From the NCBI GenBank assembly GCA_030151745.1, contig JASLDA010000116.1:1-7189 (forward strand): DNA of 7,189 nucleotides. Reading direction: 5' to 3'. Numbering within the stretch: the stretch's first letter is position 1; the number at the start of each line of letters is the position of its first letter. The notes beneath the pieces are model-generated. The model made no database searches and was not told where the DNA came from. It saw only the letters and a list, made by a program, of their open reading frames with translations. Source of the stretch: Chitinophagaceae bacterium. GTDB lineage: Bacteria; Bacteroidota; Bacteroidia; Chitinophagales; Chitinophagaceae. Below, one piece after another: positions 1 through 5,172 of this stretch. Both the position numbers and the translations under genes were made by a program.

Positions 1-672
1 CCTGGCGGCAAGAGCGGCGACCTGGTCCGCTGCGGCAGCCGCGCCGATACCGCAGAAGATCGTCACCTTTTCTTCGCCGTTCAGCAGCCCGGCCAGCTCG
101 TTCAGCTCGTCCTCCGAAGGCGTCAACCGGGGCTGCGGCCTGAAAACCTTGTCGGCGCTGACGCTTTCGACTGCGTTCGAAGCGCTCAGGTCGCCGGGCA
201 GCCCGAATACGGCCACGCCGCGGCGGTGCAGGGCATGCTGCAGCGCGGCCTGAAGCATGCGGGGAGCCTGCTCCGGGGTCGTTGCAAGCTGGTTGTAGCA
301 ACTGCAGTCGTCGAACAGCTTGGTGATATCGGTACTTTGAAAATAATCGGTGCCCATGTTCCCCGTATCGATTACGGAGGCTATCGCTATTACGGGGACA
401 CCGTTACGGTGCGCGTCGTAGAGCCCGTTGACCAGATGTACATGCCCCGGGCCGCAACTGCCTGCGCAGCAGCCGATCCCGTTCAACTCGGCATCGGCAG
501 AGGCCGCATACGCCCCGGCCTCCTCATGCCGCACATGCACCCATTGAATCCGCCCATCCCTGCGGATAGCGTCATTGAAGTGATTCAGGCTGTCGCCGGT
601 GACGGCATAAACGCGCTTTACGCCGGCTTCAGCCAGCATGTCGACGAGCTGCGCGGCAATTATCTGCGCCAT
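1..672 (-). CDS. poxB: Pyruvate:quinone oxidoreductase, ThDP-dependent (PoxB type), N-terminal 224 residues, cut by window edge
   Basis: The reverse strand from the ATG at 672-670 stays open to base 1, giving 224 residues with the C-terminus outside the window. Family knowledge: PoxB is a peripheral-membrane ThDP/FAD flavoenzyme that decarboxylates pyruvate to acetate and CO2 and passes electrons to the quinone pool. Seen: the N-terminal ThDP-binding pyrimidine domain (about residues 1-165), with GVKRVYAVTGDSLN at 17-30, RHEE at 48-51 (E50 aligns with the cofactor-activating glutamate), AGSCGPGH followed by HLVNGLYDAHRN, and the LPGD motif ending the domain. The start of the central domain follows. 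Register and motifs match remembered E. coli PoxB almost residue for residue from position 17. The FAD, PP and membrane-binding parts are not visible. The start is chosen because it aligns with the E. coli N-terminus. Alternatives within the family are pyruvate oxidase or an acetolactate-synthase-like enzyme; AGSCGPG and the HRN motif favour PoxB. Confidence 0.9.
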   Translation of the reverse strand, partial: MAQIIAAQLVDMLAEAGVKRVYAVTGDSLNHFNDAIRRDGRIQWVHVRHEEAGAYAASADAELNGIGCCAGSCGPGHVHLVNGLYDAHRNGVPVIAIASVIDTGNMGTDYFQSTDITKLFDDCSCYNQLATTPEQAPRMLQAALQHALHRRGVAVFGLPGDLSASNAVESVSADKVFRPQPRLTPSEDELNELAGLLNGEEKVTIFCGIGAAAAADQVAALAAR

Positions 673-1123
673 TGAAAAACGATTGATTGGTCCGGTAGGG
701 TGCATGCACAATTCATGCCCCGCAGCCCTGCGCCGGAAAGATGGGGCCTGGAGCCGCAGGCGCCCCGAATTCCACACAGTATCGATCTCCGTTTTCCCCT
801 CCCGGCAATTTAAAACGCCCCGGATAATCTCATTAACATTTGGAGCATGCAGATCAGTCGCAACACATATCTTGGCAAGCATATATCATAGCTATATTTT
901 CGAGCTCAACTAACAACACAATAACAATTACAGTTCATGTTAATTTATAAATCTCTATTGACAATCTGTCCACTTTAGTTAAGATCAGATATTATTTTAT
1001 TTTTCTTAGAAATGAAATTTTGATTTCCCGTTAGCAATTCATTTACCTTTGTGAAGCGTCTGTTAACGCCAGGCACGGCTTTATTAACAAGAGCCCAGTG
1101 AAGAAATAAAACCCGATTACGCA
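673..1123. other. Divergent intergenic region between poxB and the T9SS-protein gene
   Basis: This 451-bp gap separates two divergently read genes. The part next to poxB (about 673-830) is GC-rich, while about 830-1060 is strongly AT-rich, as expected for promoter DNA. The plus-strand promoter at 1020-1051 is clear. For poxB only a weak minus-strand candidate is visible: TATGCTTG read from 883 to 876, one mismatch from TAnnTTTG, with a TTG 23 bp upstream (909-907). It overlaps an imperfect dyad at 867-884. No convincing small gene or RNA was seen. If the weak candidate is used, the poxB leader would be about 200 nt. Confidence 0.6.
1020..1051 (+). promoter_or_regulatory. Bacteroidota-type promoter of the T9SS-protein gene
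   Basis: TTG at 1020-1022 (within TTTTG) is followed after 21 bp by TACCTTTG at 1044-1051, a perfect match to the Bacteroidota -7 consensus TAnnTTTG. The spacing fits the family range for the -33 TTG element. Transcription would begin a few bases after 1051, leaving a leader of about 65 nt before the ATG at 1124 and about 85 nt before the ATG at 1145. The call rests on consensus and position; no transcript data are available. Confidence 0.75.
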
Positions 1124-2587
1124 ATGACCCAAAAAGTACCTATCATGAAAAAGCTCGACCTACCCACGACCCCAGCCCCGAACCCAACTCTCGGCAGTAT
1201 GCTGCGCCGGGGCTTATTGCCGCTGCTGGCGCTTCTGTTCTGCGGCATGACAGCAAACGCTCAGGATCCGTTCACCATCTCGGGGACCGTACACCGTGAC
1301 AACAACGGCACGAACAACGGCATGATCGACGGACCGGTTATCAACCGCGTTGGCTCTACGCGGCTCTACGTTTACCTGATCGACGGCAATGACAGCGTCG
1401 TGGACGCGGCCCCGGTCGGCGAGGACGGCACCTTTCAGGTGCAAGGCATTGCCTTCAGGAGCTACAACATATCGCTGAGCGCTGCCGTCAACCCGATCAA
1501 TTCCGTTCACCCGCTGATCGTGCTGCCTACCGCATGGGTACCGACTGCGGAAGGTGAGATCACTCCCACCAGCGTAAACGGTGACGGTTATGCCGATCTG
1601 GGCATCGCCGTAAATGCCTCCGATGATATTATCGTACGCTTCGGCATCAACCAGCGCCCCGTCGGAAATCCCTATACGATCACCGACGATGTCCGCGATG
1701 CCTTCAACCAGAATTACATCACGTACCAGGCGTTCTCAGGCATGGATCCTGAAGACGGTCCGTTCACGACCGGCCTGATCGGGGGCCATATCGACCTGTT
1801 CCGTGCCAACGGCGGCATCCTGTTCTATAATGGTGTGGCCGTAACGGCATCCACTACCGCCGCAGGTACCCGCTTCTCCAACTTCGATACCTCCAAGCTG
1901 CGGTACTTCCTGCTGCCCTGGCTGCCGCACAACTTCGCCTACAGCCTGGTGGACAGCGCCGGCACCCCGCAATACGTACCGAGCATCGTGACTATGGCCG
2001 TCGCACTGCCGGTCGACCTGCTCAGCTTTACAGGCTATACATCGCAAGGCATCAATATCCTGGAATGGAGCACAGCTTCCGAGCGCGTCAACAGCGGCTT
2101 CATCCTCGAGCGCTCCGCAGACGGGGCAAACTTTGAGGAAGTCGGGCAGGTACCGTCACAGGCCCTGTACGGCAGCTCCAACACGACCCACAACTACAGC
2201 TTCCGCGACAATACCGTCCGCAACGACGTACCGTTCTACTATTATCGCCTCCGCCAGACCGATGTGGATGGCTCCGTAGCGTACAGCAAGATTATCAAGC
2301 TGACAGCCGGCAACGGCGGTACCCGCGGCAACAATGCCCCGCTGAATACGTACCCCAACCCTTCGACAGGCGCGCTGATGATCGACTGGAGTACCGGTAT
2401 CGATGAATACCAGGTCGCGGTACGGAACAGCGCCGGTACCCTGGTACTGTCGCAAAGCCTCAGCGGGTCCGGCGGTACGCTTCACAGCAAGTTGGACCTC
2501 GGCAATCTGCCGCCGGGCAACTATTTCATCAGCCTGAAGGCCGGCGAGCTGCAGCAGTCGCGGCAGATTACGCTGATGACCCGATAA
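1124..2587 (+). CDS. Secreted protein with T9SS type A C-terminal sorting domain
   Basis: Predicted export substrate of the type IX secretion system: moved across the inner membrane by Sec, then released or anchored at the cell surface. Biological role unknown. Seen in order: a signal peptide with basic LRRG, a leucine-rich core at about 31-42, and an ANA|Q cleavage site after residue 46; a beta-rich domain at about 50-125 resembling a carboxypeptidase-regulatory or SdrD-B-like fold; one cadherin-like repeat at about 205-293 (DPEDGPF, ILFYNGVAV and FAYSLVDSAG are typical); a fibronectin-III-like module at about 295-395 (LPVDLLSF, LEWSTASE, FILERSADG, YYYRLRQTDVDG); and the sorting domain at about 408-487 (TYPNPSTG, then LPPGNYFISL, ending in basic R). 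No catalytic motif was recognised, so an adhesin or structural role is inferred. The ATG at 1124 gives a long n-region; ATGs at 1145 and 1199 are alternatives. The gene has its own promoter and terminator, so it is probably monocistronic. Confidence 0.88.
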   Translation: MTQKVPIMKKLDLPTTPAPNPTLGSMLRRGLLPLLALLFCGMTANAQDPFTISGTVHRDNNGTNNGMIDGPVINRVGSTRLYVYLIDGNDSVVDAAPVGEDGTFQVQGIAFRSYNISLSAAVNPINSVHPLIVLPTAWVPTAEGEITPTSVNGDGYADLGIAVNASDDIIVRFGINQRPVGNPYTITDDVRDAFNQNYITYQAFSGMDPEDGPFTTGLIGGHIDLFRANGGILFYNGVAVTASTTAAGTRFSNFDTSKLRYFLLPWLPHNFAYSLVDSAGTPQYVPSIVTMAVALPVDLLSFTGYTSQGINILEWSTASERVNSGFILERSADGANFEEVGQVPSQALYGSSNTTHNYSFRDNTVRNDVPFYYYRLRQTDVDGSVAYSKIIKLTAGNGGTRGNNAPLNTYPNPSTGALMIDWSTGIDEYQVAVRNSAGTLVLSQSLSGSGGTLHSKLDLGNLPPGNYFISLKAGELQQSRQITLMTR

Positions 2588-2614
2588 ATATGCATATGCC
2601 CCGTAAGGCAGGCC

Positions 2615-2643
2615 AGGCCCCGGTTTTTGACTGGGGCCTTTTT
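2615..2643 (+). terminator. Intrinsic terminator of the T9SS-protein gene
   Basis: AGGCCCCGG at 2615-2623 pairs with CTGGGGCCT at 2631-2639 (9 bp with one G-T pair) around a 7-nt loop, and the hairpin runs into a T tract ending at 2643. It lies 28 bp after the stop codon at 2585-2587, the expected place for Rho-independent termination of the plus-strand gene. Confidence 0.85.
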
Positions 2644-2698
2644 CGTTCAGAAGCCCGGAAAGGGAATTTCCGCCGCGGCTCCCGGCCGTAGCCGGTTT

Positions 2699-2742
2699 AA
2701 AGCAAGAGCGCTCCGGGAGTCCCCGGAGCGCTCTTGCTTTTT
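2699..2742. terminator. Second strong hairpin, probably a terminator between convergent genes
   Basis: Bases 2699-2717 and 2722-2740 form a perfect 19-bp stem closed by the tetraloop AGTC. On the plus strand the stem ends in TTTTT (2738-2742). On the minus strand it ends in TTTAAACC, a poorer U-tract. It therefore reads best as a plus-strand back-up terminator, but it could also stop minus-strand transcription leaving the DJ-1/PfpI gene that ends at 2825. The 237-bp gap 2588-2824 holds this and the previous terminator and no gene that I can support. Confidence 0.75.
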
Positions 2743-2824
2743 CGACCAGACCAATTGTCTCGTAATGAAGGGCCTATCGCCAAACCCATACCTGCGACGG
2801 GCCGCCCATCTAAGATCTTAAATA

Positions 2825-3376
2825 TCAATTATTGTGCCGGCCCTCGCCGATCTCCTCGATCATCTTTTTGCAGAAGGCCGGCAGATCGGCGGGCTTGCGC
2901 GATGTCACAAGTCCGTTGTCCGTAACGACCTCCTCGTCCACCCAGGTAGCGCCCGCGTTCTCGATATCGGTCCGAAGCGATGGCCAGGACGTGACCTTGC
3001 GGCCCTTCAGCGCGTCTGCTTCCACCAGGGTCCAGGGACCGTGACAGATCGCGGCGACCGGCTTGCCGGCATTCATAAAGTCGGCGACGAAATTTACCGC
3101 ATTTCTGTCCGTGCGCAGCGTATCCGGATTCATGACGCCGCCCGGCAGCACCAGCGCATCGTAATCGCCGGCCTTCACCGCGTCCACGGTCTTATCCACG
3201 GTTACCTCGCGTCCCCAGTTCTTCTCGTTCCAGCCCTTGATGCTGCCGCTTTTCAGGGATACGATCTCCACCGTCGCCCCGGCATCCTTAAGCGCCTGCA
3301 CCGGGGTTTCCAATTCGGATTGCTCGAAGCCGTCGGTCGCCAGCACGGCCACCTTCTTGTTCTGAATGCTTGCCAT
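2825..3376 (-). CDS. DJ-1/PfpI family protein (type 1 glutamine amidotransferase-like)
   Basis: The 183-residue product is a single, full-length DJ-1/PfpI domain of the PfpI/YhbO type. Seen: an N-terminal beta strand KKVAVLATDGFEQSE with the conserved glutamate at E18, YDALVLPGG at 72-80, and the nucleophile elbow AAICHGPW with C111 followed by H112. KGRKVTSWPSLRTD and WVDEEVV, also typical of this branch, follow. Family knowledge: members have been described as proteases, as glyoxalase/deglycase-type enzymes acting on methylglyoxal adducts, and as general stress proteins; the deglycase activity is disputed, so the substrate should be left open. No signal peptide is visible, so it is presumably cytoplasmic and, as in the family, oligomeric. 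The start is supported by an A-rich leader (AATAAACAAACA) directly before the ATG. It is 247 bp after the rhomboid stop on the same strand and converges with the T9SS gene. Confidence 0.92.
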   Translation of the reverse strand: MASIQNKKVAVLATDGFEQSELETPVQALKDAGATVEIVSLKSGSIKGWNEKNWGREVTVDKTVDAVKAGDYDALVLPGGVMNPDTLRTDRNAVNFVADFMNAGKPVAAICHGPWTLVEADALKGRKVTSWPSLRTDIENAGATWVDEEVVTDNGLVTSRKPADLPAFCKKMIEEIGEGRHNN

Positions 3377-3623
3377 TGTTTGTTTATTTTCCGCTGTGCG
3401 CGACTAAAACAATGCCAGTGCAGGCTCAACCGGGACACGCCGGGCAGGAGGTGTACAACGCCGCGAGCGCAGATTTTTACGGAAGAGGCCGGCTCCTCTA
3501 GACCGTACAGGTAGATTTTGCCGCCGGCCAGCTGCGCCTGGGCGTCAAGGAATATCCCCCTCAGCAGCGATGCCGGACGAGTTTCATGAAGGCTCGACAG
3601 GCGCTTGCAATGAAGCGCTTCGA
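3377..3623. other. Intergenic region between the rhomboid and DJ-1/PfpI genes
   Basis: This 247-bp gap should hold the end of the rhomboid transcript and the promoter of the DJ-1/PfpI gene. I see a 6-bp hairpin (GCGCTT/AAGCGC at 3601-3618) just after the rhomboid stop, but no T tract, so it is not a convincing terminator. No good minus-strand TAnnTTTG box was found. A plus-strand ORF of 29 codons (3412-3501) has no support. Confidence 0.45.
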
Positions 3624-5087
3624 TTACTGCTTGTTCAGCGAATCCAGGAGCTGTATCTCCTGCCGGCGGACAAGTATCAGTTCCTGGTCTCCGCTTGAAT
3701 CGCCTTCTGCGGAACGGAGCACAAGCCTAAGTTCCTGCAGGCGCAGCCCGCTGTAGCGTATCAGCTGCCTGTTCTGCGACTTCATTTCTGCCGGCAGGTC
3801 CATGGCACGACCGGCCTCCGCCAGCTGCAGGTTTTCCTCCCAGATTCCGATCGATGCATTGAGTGCGTTCTTATAATCCGGCCCTTCCGCAGGATAGGGG
3901 GCCTGGATCATTTTCTGGAAGCGGGCTTCGTTTGCGGAAAACGTTTCCAGGTTATGCTGGTAGGTCACCGCATCGTTGTGGATATGCGTTGCGGCGAACA
4001 CGAAACCCGCAGCGGCGACGGCCGATACGGCAAGCAGAACGGTAACGCGCAGCTGCGGCAGCTCCGGCCGGCGCAGGGACGGATAATATGCATACCCGAT
4101 GAGCATACCGCTCAGCAGCCCGCCGATATGGGCGGCATTGTCGATGCCGCCGCGCATGCCGAACAGGAGGTTGTAGCCGACAAAAATCCCGATCGAAGAC
4201 AGCATGCTCTTGCGGGTATCCTTCTCGATCAGGTTTGTAGTGAGCATCGCGAGGAAGACGCCGTACATGCCGAAGATGGCCCCGGAAGCTCCGGCGCTCA
4301 GAATGATCGGATGCCACCAGAGGCTGGTCATGCTGGCCGCGATCCCGGTCACGAGATATGCCAATCCAAAGCGCAGGCTGCCGATCCGGGGCTCCAGCAT
4401 CGCGCCGATATAGAGCAGCGCGTACATATTCATCGCCAGGTGGATGATCCCGATATGGATGAATACATTGCTGAGCAGGCGCCACCAGCCGCCGGAGAGC
4501 GTATCCGGTGTGAAATTCGCGCCCCAGCGGATCAGCACATCCGAGGCGGGATTCATGATCGACGCTCCGTTCATGAGCATCAGCACGAACACGATGATAT
4601 TGGCAATAAGCAGAACCGGCGTGACGGCATAGCCACGCACCGGCCGGAACATGGAAAAAGCGTCCGCAGCCCGTTCCCGGGCGGTGGGCGGTGGCAGCAG
4701 GAGGCGATCTTCCTCCGCGGGAGTCAGCAGGGCGCCGAAGTCCCGGTAGCGGCTCCGGCGCTGGTCGGAGGTAGTCGACGCAAGCAAGGTCTGAAAAAGC
4801 TCCAGGAAACGTTGGAGGACCTTACGGTTCTTACCCATATCCCACATCTCGCTGCCGGTGCTGCTGCTGGTGATCAGCATCGTGTCGCTCCCGAGCTTCA
4901 GCACGAACTCCGAGTTCCATTGCAGGCGTTTTGACGCGGTATGCGCTACCATACCTGCGTCGCTGATGTAGATAATGGTCCAACCGAGGGTCTCGGCCGC
5001 CATGACGGCCAGGGCCAGGGCCTCGTGTGGAGGCAGTCCGTTCAGCTCGGTCTGCAGCTGTGTCTTTGGAGTAAAGCCGATCGCCAT
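3624..5087 (-). CDS. Rhomboid family intramembrane serine protease with extra N- and C-terminal regions
   Basis: Family knowledge: rhomboids cleave transmembrane segments of other proteins inside the membrane with a Ser-His dyad. Seen: HIGIIHLAMN, giving H211, H216 and N220 in the H-x4-H-x3-N pattern of transmembrane helix 2; GASGAIFG with catalytic S268 in helix 4; and NAAHIGGLLSG with catalytic H320 in helix 6. All key residues are present, so the enzyme should be active. Hydrophobic segments lie at about 153-173, 204-228, 238-257, 261-283, 296-310, 318-335 and 347-367, suggesting a 6+1 topology. A soluble region of about 150 residues precedes the membrane core, and a hydrophilic, probably helical tail of about 120 residues follows it, so the 487-residue protein is much longer than a minimal rhomboid core. 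Substrate unknown. The ATG at 5087-5085 lies 85 bp after the fadN stop, so read-through from fadN is possible; no good promoter was seen in the gap. Confidence 0.93.
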   Translation of the reverse strand: MAIGFTPKTQLQTELNGLPPHEALALAVMAAETLGWTIIYISDAGMVAHTASKRLQWNSEFVLKLGSDTMLITSSSTGSEMWDMGKNRKVLQRFLELFQTLLASTTSDQRRSRYRDFGALLTPAEEDRLLLPPPTARERAADAFSMFRPVRGYAVTPVLLIANIIVFVLMLMNGASIMNPASDVLIRWGANFTPDTLSGGWWRLLSNVFIHIGIIHLAMNMYALLYIGAMLEPRIGSLRFGLAYLVTGIAASMTSLWWHPIILSAGASGAIFGMYGVFLAMLTTNLIEKDTRKSMLSSIGIFVGYNLLFGMRGGIDNAAHIGGLLSGMLIGYAYYPSLRRPELPQLRVTVLLAVSAVAAAGFVFAATHIHNDAVTYQHNLETFSANEARFQKMIQAPYPAEGPDYKNALNASIGIWEENLQLAEAGRAMDLPAEMKSQNRQLIRYSGLRLQELRLVLRSAEGDSSGDQELILVRRQEIQLLDSLNKQ

Positions 5088-5172
5088 AGTATGGCGACAA
5101 TGTTACGAATGCCGCGCAGATTAAAGCCGGATGTTCTGCCTCATGGCAATTCATTGCATCGCGGGCAACAGA

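Noticed and set aside
226..675. Plus-strand open frame of 149 codons opposite poxB
   Set aside because: The minus strand encodes a near residue-by-residue match to the PoxB N-terminus, so this frame is a shadow.
638..913. Plus-strand open frame of 91 codons reaching into the divergent intergenic region
   Set aside because: It overlaps the poxB start antisense, crosses the GC-to-AT composition change and shows no domain or suitable promoter.
958..986. Sigma70-like TTGACA upstream of the T9SS gene
   Set aside because: No good -10 box at a suitable distance, and Bacteroidota use TTG/TAnnTTTG, which is matched perfectly at 1020-1051.
1235..1246. Possible lipoprotein cysteine (LLFCG) in the T9SS protein signal peptide
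   Set aside because: Phenylalanine directly before the cysteine does not fit a lipobox, and a good signal peptidase I site (ANA|Q) follows.
2811..2820. Perfect palindrome TAAGATCTTA just after the DJ-1/PfpI stop codon
   Set aside because: It is a single 10-bp palindrome with no partner copy or hairpin loop; chance is the simplest explanation.
2627..2821. Plus-strand open frame of 64 codons after the T9SS gene
   Set aside because: It starts inside one terminator hairpin and runs through the second one.
3601..3618. GCGCTT/AAGCGC hairpin as a terminator of the rhomboid gene
   Set aside because: The stem is only 6 bp and no T tract follows on the minus strand.
3954..4934. Plus-strand open frame (326 codons) opposite the rhomboid gene
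   Set aside because: It is antisense to a rhomboid with all catalytic residues intact; the translation is low-complexity and hydrophilic with no domain.
5098..5105. Minus-strand TAACATTG before the rhomboid gene as a promoter box
   Set aside because: One mismatch from TAnnTTTG, no TTG at the right spacing, and it would place the transcript start almost on the ATG.
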